Positions 52,513 through 64,000 of a DNA stretch of 64,000 bases are shown piece by piece; within the stretch, counting starts at the first letter, position 1, and each line of letters begins with the position of its first letter. Source of the DNA: Calliopsis andreniformis (lineage: Eukaryota; Arthropoda; Insecta; Hymenoptera; Andrenidae); contig NW_027480440.1 in the NCBI RefSeq assembly GCF_051401765.1, positions 2,852,001-2,916,000 on the forward strand. The letters are read 5' to 3'. The notes beneath the pieces were generated by a model. It worked only from the letters and a program-made list of their open reading frames with translations. It was not told the origin of the DNA and did no database searches. The position numbers and the translations under genes were made by a program.

Positions 52513-53900
52513 AATCTTCAAACATCAATACTCAATCTTCAATCCTCAATCATCAATCCTCATTCCTCAATCCTCAATCCTCAATATTCAACACACAATC
52601 CTCAACCATCAATCCTCTATTCTCAATACTCAGCAGAATATCCTGAATTCTCATGGTTCAATACTCAATCCACAATATTCAATAATCAAATCTCAATCCT
52701 CAAACACCAACTCTCAACTCTCAATCCTCAACACTCAGTCCTCTCTCTTCAATCCTCCATCCTCAATCCTCAATCCTCAAGCGTCAATCCTCAATCCTCA
52801 ATCCTCAATCCTCATTCCTCAATCTTCAACCCTCAATCCTCATTCCTCAAACCTCAATCGTCAACCCTCAGTCCTCATCTACAATTCTCAATTCTCAATC
52901 CTCAATCCTCAATCCTCATTCTTCGATACTCAACACCCAATCCTCAATCTTCAATCCTCAATACTCAATCCTCAATTCTCAGTCCTCAATCCTCAATCCT
53001 CAATCCTCAGGCCTCAAACATCAATACTCAACCCTCAGTCCTCGTCCTCAATCCACAACCCTCAATCCTCGATCCTCAGTCCTCAAACCTCAATCCTGAA
53101 TCCTCAATCCTGAATCCACAATGTTCAGCCCTCAGTCCTCAACAATCAGTTGTCAATCCTCAATCCACAATAGAATATCCTCAATTCAGATGATTCAATG
53201 CTCAATACTCGACCTGCAATCTTCAAATCTCTATCCGCAAGCATCAATCCTCATCACTCAACCCTCAACATTAAGTCCCCAATCCTGAATCTTCAATCCT
53301 CAACCCTCAATCCTCAATCCTCAATCCTCAATCTTCAATCCTCAATACTCAATATTCAGTCCTCAATCCTCAATCATCGACCCTCAATCCTCAATCGTCA
53401 ATCTCCAATCCTCGATCCTCAATCCTCAATTTTCAATCCTCAATCCTCAATCCTCAGACCTCAAACATCAATACTCAACCCTCAGTCCTCGTCCTCAAAC
53501 CACAACACTCAATCCTCGATCCTCAATCTTCAATCCTCAATACTCAATCTTCTATCCTCTATCCTCAATCCTCAATCCTCAATCCTCAATCCTCAATCCT
53601 CAATCGCCAATCCTCTATCCTCAATCCTCAATCCTCAATCCTCAATCATCAATATTCAACACTCAACCCTCAACCATCAATACTCAATTCTCATAACTCA
53701 ATAGAATATCCTGAATTCTCATGGTTCAATACTCAATCCACAATATTCTATAATCAAATCTCAATCCTCAAACATCAATTCTCAACACTCAATCCTCAAC
53801 ACTCAGTCCTCTCTCTTCAATCCTCCGTCCTCAACTCTCAATCCTCAAGCGTCAATATTCAATCGTCAATCCTCAACCTTCAATCCTCAATACTCAATCT
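52513..53900. repeat. End of unit E and E tail after D4
   Basis: Matches 45204-46591 at a spacing of 7309. Relative to D3+E3, 2561 bases are missing at the D4 join. The segment holds the CAGCAGAATATCC block at 52631, the AACATTAAG landmark near 53270 and the type 2 block at 53699. It continues beyond the point where the 33.9 kb and 46.6 kb copies are broken. Confidence 0.88.
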
Positions 53901-56900
53901 TCAATCATCAATCCTCAATCCTCAATCCTCAATCTTCAATCCTCAATCCTCAATCCTCATTCTTCAATCCTCAACACCCAATACTCAATCTTCAATCCAC
54001 AATCCTCAATCCTCAATTCTCAATCCTCAATCCTCAATCTTCATACCTCAAACATCAATACTCAACCCTCAGTCCTCGTCCTCAATCCACAACCCTCAAT
54101 CCTCGATCCTCAATCGTCAATCATCAATATTCAATCTTCAATTCTCAACCCTCAACCCTCAATACTCAATCCTCAATCCTCAATGTACGATCCACAATAC
54201 CCAATCCTCAATCTTCAATCCTCAATCCTCAATCCTCAACCCTCAATCCTCAATCCTCAATCCTCAGGCCTCAAACCTCAATCCTGAATCCTCAATCCTG
54301 AATCCTCAATCTTCAGCCATCAGTCCTCAAAAATCAACTATCAATCCTCTATCCTGAATAGAATATCCTCAATTTACAGTTTTCCATACTCAATCCCCAT
54401 TCTTCAATCTTCAAATCTCAATCCACAAACATCAATTCTAATCACGCAACCATCAACACTCAGTCCTCAATCTTCAATCCTCAATCCTCAATCCTCAATC
54501 TTCAATCCTCAATACTCAAGCTTCAGTCCTCAATCCTCAATCCTCAATCCTCAATCTTCAATCTTCAATCCTCAATACTCAAGCTTCAGTCCACAATCCT
54601 CAATCCACAATCCTTAATCCTGAATCCTCAATCCTCAATCCTCAATCCTGATTCTTCAATCCTCAATACCCAATCCTCAATCATCAATCCTCAATCCTCA
54701 ATCCTCAATTCTCAATCCTCAATTGTCAATCCTCAATCCTCAGTCCTCAGTCCTCAAACCACAATCCTCAACCCTCAGCCCTCATCCTCAATCCTCAATC
54801 CTCAATCCTCAGTCCTCCGTCCTCAAACCTATATCCTCAGGCCTCAGACCTCATCCTCAATCCTCAATCCTCAATCCTCAATCCTCAAACTTCAATCCTC
54901 AATACTCAATCTTCAATCCTCAATCCTCATTCCTCAAACCTCAATTCTGAATTCTGAATACTCAATCTTCAATCCTCAATCCTCAGCCCACAATACTCTA
55001 GCATCAATCTTCAATCCTCAATCCTCAATCCTCAATCCTCAATCCTCATCCTTCAATCCTCAATACCCAATCCTCAATCTTCAATCCTCAATCCTCAATG
55101 CTCAATTCTCAATCCTCAATCCTCAATCCTCAATCTTCAATCCTCAACACTCAATCTTCAATCCTCAATCCTCAATCCTCAGTCATCAATCCTCAATCTT
55201 CAATTCTCAATCGTCAATCCCCACTCCTCAATCCTCAACACCCAATCCTCAATCTTCAATCCTCAATCCTGAATCCTCAATTCTGAATCCTCAATCCTCC
55301 ATGCTCAGACCTCAACCATCAATACTCAACCCTCAGTCCTCGTCCTCAATACACAACCCTCAATCCTCGATCCGCAATCTTCAATCATCAATAATCAATC
55401 TTCAATTCTCAACCCTCAATCCTCAATACTCAATCCTCAATCCTCAATCCTCATTCTTCAATCCACAATACCCAATCTTCAATCTTCAATCCTCAATCCT
55501 CAATCCTCAATCCTCAATCCTCAGACCTCAATCATCAGACCTCAAACATCAATACTCAAACCTCAGTCCTCGTCCTCAATCCACAACCCTCAATCCTCGA
55601 TCTTCAATCCTCAATACTCAATCTTCAATCCTCAATCCTCAACACTCAATACTCAATCGTCAATCTTATATCCTCGATACTCAATCTTCAATACTCAATC
55701 CTCAATCCTCAATCCTCAATACTCAATCCCCAATCCTCAGTCCTCAGTTCTCAAACCTCAATCCTCAACCCTCAGACCGCATCCTCAATCCTCAATCCTC
55801 AATCCTCAATCTTCAATCCCCAATACTCAATCATCAATCCTCAATCCTCTATCCTCAATCCTCAATCCTCAATCCTCAATCATCAATCCTCAGTCATCAG
55901 TACTCAATCTTCAATACTCAAACCTCAATCCTCAATCCTCAATCCTCAATCCTCGATCCTCAATCCTCATTACTCAAACCTCAATCGTCAAACCTCAGTC
56001 CTCATCTTCAATTCTCAATTCTCAATCCTCAATCCTCAATCCTCAATCTTCAAACATCAATACTCAATCTTCAATCCTCAATCATCAATCCTCATTCCTC
56101 AATCCTCAATCCTCAATATTCAACACACAATCCTCAACCATCAATCCTCTATTCTCAATACTCAGCAGAATATCCTGAATTCTCATGGTTCAATACTCAA
56201 TCCACAATATTCAATAATCAAATCTCAATCCTCAAACACCAGCTCTCAACTCCCAATCCTCAACACTCAGTCCTCTCTCTTGAATCCTCCATCCTCAATC
56301 CTCAATCCTCAAGCGTCAATCCTCAATCCTCAATACTCAATCCTCAACCCTCAATCCTCAATCCTCAATCCTCAGTCATCAATACTGAATCTTCAATACT
56401 CAATCCTCAATCCTCAATCCCCAATCCTCAATCCTCAATCCTCAATCCTCATTCCTCAAACCTCAATCCTCAACACTCAGTCCTCATCCTCAATTCTCAA
56501 TTCTCAATTCTCAATCCTCAGTCCTCAATCCTCAATCTTCAACCCTCAATAATCACTTTTCAATCCTAGATCCTCAATCCCCAATCATCAATCCTTAATC
56601 CTCAATCTTCAGTCCTCAGTCCCCAGCCCTCAATCTTCAACCCTCAATGCTCCATCCTCAATCCTCAATCCTCAGTCCTCAGTCCTCAATCCTCAATCCT
56701 CAATCCTGAATCCTCAATCCTCAATCTTCAATCCTCAATACTCAATCTTCACTCCTCAATCCTCAATACTCAATCCTCGATCTTCAATCCTCAATCCTCA
56801 ATCCTCAATCCTCAAACCTCATTCTTCAATCCTCAGTACCCAATCCTCAATCTTCAATCCTCAATTCTCAATCCTCAATTCTCAATCCACAATCCTCAGT

Positions 56901-59290
56901 CCTCAGTCCTCAAACCTCAATCCCCATTCTTCAATCCTCAATACCCAATCCTCAATCTTCAATCGTCAATCCTCAATCCTCAATTCTCAATCCTCAATCC
57001 TCAATCCTCAGACCTCAAACATCAATACTCAAACCTCAGTCCTCGTCCTCAATCCACAACCCTCAATCCTCGATCCTCAATCTTCAATCCTCAATACTCA
57101 ATCTTCAATCCTCAATCCTCAACACTCAATACTCAATCGTCAATCTTATATCCTCGATACTCAATCTTCAATACTCAATCCTCAATCCTCAATCCTCAAT
57201 ACTCATTCTTCAATCCTCAATACCTAATCCTCAATCTTCAATCCTCAATCCTCAATCCTCAATTCTCAATCCCCAATCCTCAGTCCTCAGTTCTCAAACC
57301 TCAATCCTCAACCCTCAGACCGCATCCTCAATCCTCAATCCTCAATCCTCAATCCTCAATCCTCAATCCTCAATCGCCAATCCTCTATCCTCAATCCTCA
57401 ATCCTCAATCCTCAATCATCAATATTCAACACTCAACCCTCAACCATCAATACTCAATTCTCATAACTCAATAGAATATCCTGAATTCTCATTGTTCAAT
57501 ACTCAATCCACAATATTCTATAATCAAATCTCAATCCTCAAACATCAATTCTCAACACTCAATCCTCAACACTCAGTCCTCTCTCTTCAATCCTCCGTCC
57601 TCAACTCTCAATCCTCAAGCGTCAAAATTCAATCGTCAACCCTCAGCCCTCTATCCTCAGCCCTCAAACCTCAATCCCGTATCCTCAATCCTAAATCCTC
57701 AATCTTCAGCCCTCAGTCCTCAAAAATCAACTATCAATCCTCTATCCTGAATAGAATATCCTCAATTTACAGTTTTCCATACTCAATCCCCATTCTTCAA
57801 TCTTCAAATCTGAATCCACAAACATCAATACTAATCACTCAAGCATCAACACTCAGTCCTCAATCTTCAATCCTCAATCCTCAATCCTCATCCTTCAATC
57901 CTCAATACTCAATCTTCAATCATCAATCCTCAATCCTCAATCCTCAATCTTCAATCCTCAATCCTCATTATTCAATCCTCAACACCCAATACTCAATCTT
58001 CAATCCACAATCCTCAATCCTCAATTCTCAACCCTCAATCCTCAATGTTCATACCTCAAACATCAATACTCAACCCTCAGTCCTCGTCCTCAATCCACAA
58101 CCCTCAATCCTCGATCCTCAATCGTCAATCATCAATATTCAATCTTCAATTCTCAACCATCAACCCTCAATACTCAATCCTCAATCCTCAATGTACGATC
58201 CACAATACCCAATCCTCAATCTTCAATCCTCAATCCTCAATCCTCAACCCTCAACCCTCAATCCTCAATCCTCAGGCCTCAAACCTCAATCCTGAATCCT
58301 CAATCCTGAATCCTCAATCTTCAGCCATCAGTCCTCAAAAATCAACTATCAATCCTCTATCCTGAATAGAATATCCTCAATTTACAGTTTTCCATACTCA
58401 ATCCCCATTCTTCAATCTTCAAATCTCAATCCACAAACATCAATTCTAATCACGCAACCATCAACACTCAGTCCTCAATCTTCAATCCTCAATCCTCAAT
58501 CCTCAATCTTCAATCCTCAATACTCAAGCTTCAGTCCTCAATCCTCAATCCTCAATCCTCAATCTTCAATCTTCAATCTTCAATCCTCAATACTCAAGCT
58601 TCAGTCCACAATCCTCAATCCTCAATCCTTAATCCTGAATCCTCAATCCTCAATCCTCAATCCTGATTCTTCAATCCTCAATACCCAATCCTCAATCATC
58701 AATCCTCAATCCTCAATCCTCAATTCTCAATCCTCAATTGTCAATCCTCAATCCTCAGTCCTCAGTCCTCAAACCACAATCCTCAACCCTCAGCCCTCAT
58801 CCTCAATCCTCAATCCTCAATCCTCAGTCCTCCGTCCTCAAACCTACATCCTCAGCCCTCAGACCTCATCCTCAATCCTCAATCCTCAATCCTCAATCCT
58901 CAAACTTCAATCCTCAATACTCAATCTTCAATCCTCAATCCTCATTCCTCAAACCTCAATTCTGAATTCTGAATACTCAATCTTCAATCGTCAATCCTCA
59001 TCCCACAATACTCTAGCATCAATCTTCAATCCTCAATCCTCAATCCTCAATCCTCAATCCTCATCCTTCAATCCTCAATACCCAATCCTCAATCTTCAAT
59101 CCTCAATCCTCAATGCTCAATTCTCAATCCTCAATCCTCAATCCTCAATCTTCAATCCTCAACACTCAATCTTCAATCCTCAATCCTCAATCCTCAGTCA
59201 TCAATCCTCAATCTTCAATTCTCAATCGTCAATCCCCACTCCTCAATCCTCAACACCCAATCCTCTATCTTCAATCCTCAATCCTGAATC
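53901..59290. repeat. Higher-order region G, copy 2 (complete form)
   Basis: Matches region G copy 1 but keeps two segments absent there: about 280 bases at 53775-54055 and 348 bases at about 55449-55797. Like copy 1 it contains two related sub-blocks (54048-55290 and 58071-59290) and AAGCTT pairs at 54518/54581 and 58526/58596. Differences seen include CATCCCAC near 58999 against CAGCCCAC near 38504. Confidence 0.88.
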
Positions 59291-60128
59291 CTCAATTCTG
59301 AATCCTCAATCCTCCATGCTCAGACCTCAAACATCAATACTCAACCCTCAGTCCTCGTCCTCAATACACAACCCTCAATCCTCGATCCGCAATCTTCAAT
59401 CATCAATAATCAATCTTCAATTCTCAACCCTCAATCCTCAATACTCAATCCTCAATCCTCAATCCTCATTCTTCAATCCACAATACCCAATCTTCAATCT
59501 TCAATCGTCAATCCTCAATCCTCAATTCTCAATCCTCAATCCTCAATCCTCAGACCTCAAACATCAATACTCAAACCTCAGTCCTCGTCCTCAATCCACA
59601 ACCCTCAATCCTCGATCCTCAATATTCAATCCTCAATACTCAATCTTCAATCCTCAATCCTCAACACTCAATACTCAATCGTCAATCTTATATCCTCGAT
59701 ACTCAATCTTCAATACTCAATCCTCAATCCTCAATCCTCAATACTCATTCTTCAATCCTCAATACCTAATCCTCAATCTTCAATCCTCAATCCTCAATCC
59801 TCAATTCTCAATCCTCAATCCTCAGTCCTCAGTTCTGAAACCTCAATCCTCAACCCTCAGACCGCATCCTCAATCCTCAATCCTCAATCCTCAATCTTCA
59901 ATCCCCAATACTCAATCATCAATCCTCAATCCTCTATCCTCAATCCTCAATCCTCAATCCTCAATCCTCAATCCTCAGTCATCAGTACTCAATCTTCAAT
60001 ACTCAAACCTCAATCCTCAATCCTCAATCCTCAATCCTCGATCCTCAATCCTCATTCCTCAAACCTCAATCGTCAAACCTCAGTCCTCATCTTCAATTCT
60101 CAATTCTCAATCCTCAATCCTCAATCCT
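59291..60128. repeat. Region G to unit E transition
   Basis: Starts like 35150 and 55297 (CATGCTCAGACC) but continues into E-type sequence with CTTATATCCTCG near 59688 and CAGACCGCATCC near 59858. The E-type part matches 44575-45195 at a spacing of about 14933. It thus carries E sequence that the 52.5 kb join has lost. Confidence 0.8.
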
Positions 60129-63100
60129 CAATCCTCAATCTTCAAACATCAATACTCAATCTTCAATCCTCAATCATCAATCCTCATTCCTCAATCCTCA
60201 ATCCTCAATATTCAACACACAATCCTCAACCATCAATCCTCTATTCTCAATACTCAGCAGAATATCCTGAATTCTCATGGTTCAATACTCAATCCACAAT
60301 ATTCAATAATCAAATCTCAATCCTCAAACACCAACTCTCAACTCTCAATCCTCAACACTCAGTCCTCTCTCTTCAATCCTCCATCCTCAATCCTCAATCC
60401 TCAAGCGTCAATCCTCAATCCTCAATCCTCAATCCTCATTCCTCAATCTTCAACCCTCAATCCTCATTCCTCAAACCTCAATCGTCAACCCTCAGTCCTC
60501 ATCTACAATTCTCAATTCTCAATCCTCAATCCTCAATCCTCATTCTTCGATACTCAACACCCAATCCTCAATCTTCAATCCTCAATACTCAATCCTCAAT
60601 TCTCAGTCCTCAATCCTCAATCCTCAATCCTCAGGCCTCAAACATCAATACTCAACCCTCAGTCCTCGTCCTCAATCCACAACCCTCAATCCTCGATCCT
60701 CAGTCCTCAAACCTCAATCCTGAATCCTCAATCCTGAATCCACAATGTTCAGCCCTCAGTCCTCAACAATCAGTTGTCAATCCTCAATCCACAATAGAAT
60801 ATCCTCAATTCAGATGATTCAATGCTCAATACTCGACCTGCAATCTTCAAATCTCTATCCGCAAGCATCAATCCTCATTACTCAACCCTCAACCTTAAGT
60901 CCCCAATCCTGAATCTTCAATCCTCAACCCTCAATCCTCAATCCTCAATCCTCAATCTTCAATCCTCAATACTCAATATTCAGTCCTCAATCCTCAATCA
61001 TCGACCCTCAATCCTCAATCGTCAATCTCCAATCCTCGATCCTCAATCCTCAATTTTCAATCCTCAATCCTCAATCCTCAGACCTCAAACATCAATACTC
61101 AACCCTCAGTCCTCGTCCTCAAACCACAACACTCAATCCTCGATCCTCAATCTTCAATCCTCAATACTCAATCTTCTATCCTCTATCCTCAATCCTCAAT
61201 CCTCAATCCTCAATCCTCAATCCTCAATCGCCAATCCTCTATCCTCAATCCTCAATCCTCAATCCTCAATCATCAATATTCAACACTCAACCCTCAACCA
61301 TCAATACTCAATTCTCATAACTCAATAGAATATCCTGAATTCTCATGGTTCAATACTCAATCCACAATATTCTATAATCAAATCTCAATCCTCAAACATC
61401 AATTCTCAACACTCAATCCTCAACACTCAGTCCTCTCTCTTCAATCCTCCGTCCTCAACTCTCAATCCTCAAGCGTCAATATTCAATCGTCAATCCTCAA
61501 CCTTCAATCCTCAATACTCAATCTTCAATCATCAATGCTCAATCCTCAATCCTCAATCTTCAATCCTCAATCCTCAATCCTCATTCTTCAATCCTCAACA
61601 CCCAATACTCAATCTTCAATCCACAATCCTCAATCCTCAATTCTCAATCCTCAATCCTCAATCTTCATACCTCAAACATCAATACTCAACCCTCAGTCCT
61701 CGTCCTCAATCCACAACCCTCAATCCTCGATCCTCAATCGTCAATCATCAATATTCAATCTTCAATTCTCAACCCTCAACCCTCAATACTCAATCCTCAA
61801 TCCTCAATGTACGATCCACAATACCCAATCCTCAATCTTCAATCCTCAATCCTCAATCCTCAACCCTCAATCCTCAATCCTCAATCCTCAGGCCTCAAAC
61901 CTCAATCCTGAATCCTCAATCCTGAATCCTCAATCTTCAGCCATCAGTCCTCAAAAATCAACTATCAATCCTCTATCCTGAATAGAATATCCTCAATTTA
62001 CAGTTTTCCATACTCAATCCCCATTCTTCAATCTTCAAATCTCAATCCACAAACATCAATTCTAATCACGCAACCATCAACACTCAGTCCTCAATCTTCA
62101 ATCCTCAATCCTCAATCCTCAATCTTCAATCCTCAATACTCAAGCTTCAGTCCTCAATCCTCAATCCTCAATCCTCAATCTTCAATCTTCAATCCTCAAT
62201 ACTCAAGCTTCAGTCCACAATCCTCAATCCACAATCCTTAATCCTGAATCCTCAATCCTCAATCCTCAATCCTGATTCTTCAATCCTCAATACCCAATCC
62301 TCAATCATCAATCCTCAATCCTCAATCCTCAATTCTCAATCCTCAATTGTCAATCCTCAATCCTCAGTCCTCAGTCCTCAAACCACAATCCTCAACCCTC
62401 AGCCCTCATCCTCAATCCTCAATCCTCAATCCTCAGTCCTCCGTCCTCAAACCTATATCCTCAGGCCTCAGACCTCATCCTCAATCCTCAATCCTCAATC
62501 CTCAATCCTCAAACTTCAATCCTCAATACTCAATCTTCAATCCTCAATCCTCATTCCTCAAACCTCAATTCTGAATTCTGAATACTCAATCTTCAATCCT
62601 CAATCCTCAGCCCACAATACTCTAGCATCAATCTTCAATCCTCAATCCTCAATCCTCAATCCTCAATCCTCATCCTTCAATCCTCAATACCCAATCCTCA
62701 ATCTTCAATCCTCAATCCTCAATGCTCAATTCTCAATCCTCAATCCTCAATCCTCAATCTTCAATCCTCAAACACTCAATCTTCAATCCTCAATCCTCAA
62801 TCCTCAGTCATCAATCCTCAATCTTCAATTCTCAATCGTCAATCCCCACTCCTCAATCCTCAACACCCAATCCTCAATCTTCAATCCTCAATCCTGAATC
62901 CTCAATTCTGAATCCTCAATCCTCCATGCTCAGACCTCAACCATCAATACTCAACCCTCAGTCCTCGTCCTCAATACACAACCCTCAATCCTCGATCCGC
63001 AATCTTCAATCATCAATAATCAATCTTCAATTCTCAACCCTCAATCCTCAATACTCAATCCTCAATCCTCAATCCTCATTCTTCAATCCACAATACCCAA

Positions 63101-64000
63101 TCTTCAATCTTCAATCCTCAATCCTCAATCCTCAATCCTCAATCCTCAGACCTCAATCATCAGACCTCAAACATCAATACTCAAACCTCAGTCCTCGTCC
63201 TCAATCCACAACCCTCAATCCTCGATCTTCAATCCTCAATACTCAATCTTCAATCCTCAATCCTCAACACTCAATACTCAATCGTCAATCTTATATCCTC
63301 GATACTCAATCTTCAATACTCAATCCTCAATCCTCAATCCTCAATACTCAATCCCCAATCCTCAGTCCTCAGTTCTCAAACCTCAATCCTCAACCCTCAG
63401 ACCGCATCCTCAATCCTCAATCCTCAATCCTCAATCTTCAATCCCCAATACTCAATCATCAATCCTCAATCCTCTATCCTCAATCCTCAATCCTCAATCC
63501 TCAATCATCAATCCTCAGTCATCAGTACTCAATCTTCAATACTCAAACCTCAATCCTCAATCCTCAATCCTCAATCCTCGATCCTCAATCCTCATTACTC
63601 AAACCTCAATCGTCAAACCTCAGTCCTCATCTTCAATTCTCAATTCTCAATCCTCAATCCTCAATCCTCAATCTTCAAACATCAATACTCAATCTTCAAT
63701 CCTCAATCATCAATCCTCATTCCTCAATCCTCAATCCTCAATATTCAACACACAATCCTCAACCATCAATCCTCTATTCTCAATACTCAGCAGAATATCC
63801 TGAATTCTCATGGTTCAATACTCAATCCACAATATTCAATAATCAAATCTCAATCCTCAAACACCAGCTCTCAACTCCCAATCCTCAACACTCAGTCCTC
63901 TCTCTTGAATCCTCCATCCTCAATCCTCAATCCTCAAGCGTCAATCCTCAATCCTCAATACTCAATCCTCAACCCTCAATCCTCAATCCTCAATCCTCAG
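60129..64000. repeat. Second copy of 52505-56376, running off the window
   Basis: The spacing is 7624 bases, rising to 7625 after a one-base insertion near 62768 (CCTCAAACACTC against CCTCAACACTC). Visible differences include CCTTAAGTCC near 60895 against CATTAAGTCC near 53272, and CATTACTC near 60876 against CATCACTC near 53251. The copy is still in alignment at base 64000, so a unit of about 7.62 kb may continue beyond the window. Confidence 0.9.

Larger units (their letters stand above)
1..64000. repeat. Heptanucleotide satellite array, consensus CTCAATC, filling the whole window
   Basis: Every line of the window reads as consecutive 7-base units with consensus CTCAATC, about nine thousand units in all. 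The inner TCAA is the most constant part. Common variants are TTCAATC, CTCAATA, ATCAATC, CTCAACC, CTCAGTC, CTCAGCC, CTCATTC, CTCAAAC and CACAATC. Rarer ones carry G (CTGAATC, GAATATC, CTCATGG). Six-base units CTCGTC and CTCATC recur and shift the register by one. The plus strand is almost free of G: the consensus has none, and most 60-base lines have only zero to three. No unique sequence interrupts the array and both window ends lie inside it. Long simple-sequence arrays with higher-order repeats are known from eukaryotic heterochromatin; chromosome position and species cannot be read from the sequence. Confidence 0.98.

Noticed and set aside
1122..62574. Many long plus-strand open frames encoding SSILNPQ-like repeats, candidates for silk-, antifreeze- or surface-type repetitive proteins
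   Set aside because: All three plus frames read the same peptide because the unit is 7 bases. Starts and stops are accidental variants (CAATG; CTGAATC; AATAGAA). No signal peptide, domain, promoter or splice structure is visible, and frames overlap each other in several registers.
1..64000. Telomeric repeat or interstitial telomere
   Set aside because: The consensus GATTGAG lacks the GGG run of the common 7-base telomere repeat TTTAGGG and differs at several positions. The array is also strongly diverged with higher-order units, unlike a functional telomere.
1..64000. CRISPR array
   Set aside because: There are no alternating conserved repeats with unique spacers of constant length; every segment is the same heptamer family and no cas-like gene is present.
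1..64000. tRNA, rRNA or other structured RNA gene
   Set aside because: With almost no G on the plus strand, stable stems are not possible beyond the short dyads; no conserved RNA motif is seen on either strand.
1..64000. Triplex-forming (H-DNA) mirror repeats
   Set aside because: AA pairs interrupt the pyrimidine tract in every 7-base unit, so no long homopyrimidine tract exists.
1..64000. Complete assembly artefact
   Set aside because: Not accepted as the main reading, because copies carry private variants, indels of whole heptamers and distinct in-register junctions. It cannot be excluded for the most identical copies without reads.

Overview
The whole window is one block of satellite DNA built on a 7-base unit, plus-strand consensus CTCAATC (equivalently TCCTCAA; reverse strand GATTGAG). 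I found no unique sequence, gene, RNA gene, transposon or CRISPR array anywhere in the 64 kb. Even stretches that look different at first sight, such as those carrying GAATATC or CTCATGG, stay in the 7-base register and are diverged heptamers. The commonest exceptions to the register are 6-base units, mainly CTCGTC and CTCATC. A simple-sequence array of this size with nested higher-order repeats points to eukaryotic constitutive heterochromatin (pericentromeric, subtelomeric, sex- or B-chromosome). The sequence gives no basis for naming a species. The array runs off both ends of the window.

Layout, from comparing landmark variants by eye; boundaries are usually good to about 10-40 bases because breakpoints fall in runs of the consensus. 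1-6021 (D1) is nearly identical to 19236-25263 (D2). 6022-7264 and 11146-12890 are older, diverged heptamer sequence. 7265-11145 (B1) is nearly identical to 13501-17374 (B2). 12891-13500 and 17375-17918 are pieces of D. 17919-19235 is locally rearranged. D2 continues to 26550 and is followed by two tandem copies of a ~3.45 kb unit (E1 26551-30003, E2 30004-33445), an E tail, and a G region (33901-38796). 38797-46585 is a third D copy (D3) with a single E. 46586-47940 is a G fragment with an internal deletion. 47941-52512 is a fourth D copy (D4), in which 2561 bases of E are missing. 52513-59290 is E tail plus a second full G region. 60129-64000 repeats 52505-56376 at a spacing of 7624-7625 bases.

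The repeat levels I can see are 7, 21 (codon/heptamer register), 119, 139, 293, ~573, ~3.44 kb, ~6.23 kb, 7.62 kb, 9.86 kb and 19.24 kb. Large copies differ by very few substitutions and by whole heptamers, which fits recent segmental duplication by unequal exchange inside the array.

Many long plus-strand open frames exist, up to 501 codons, but they follow from the repeat. Seven is not divisible by 3, so all three plus frames read the same heptapeptide SSILNPQ, while every minus frame meets TGA once per 21 bases. I do not regard them as genes. The signal most worth following up is a short dyad-symmetric element (CCTGA...TCAGG) inside a recurrent diverged block of an otherwise almost G-free strand, together with the copy-number history of the 3.45 kb unit.
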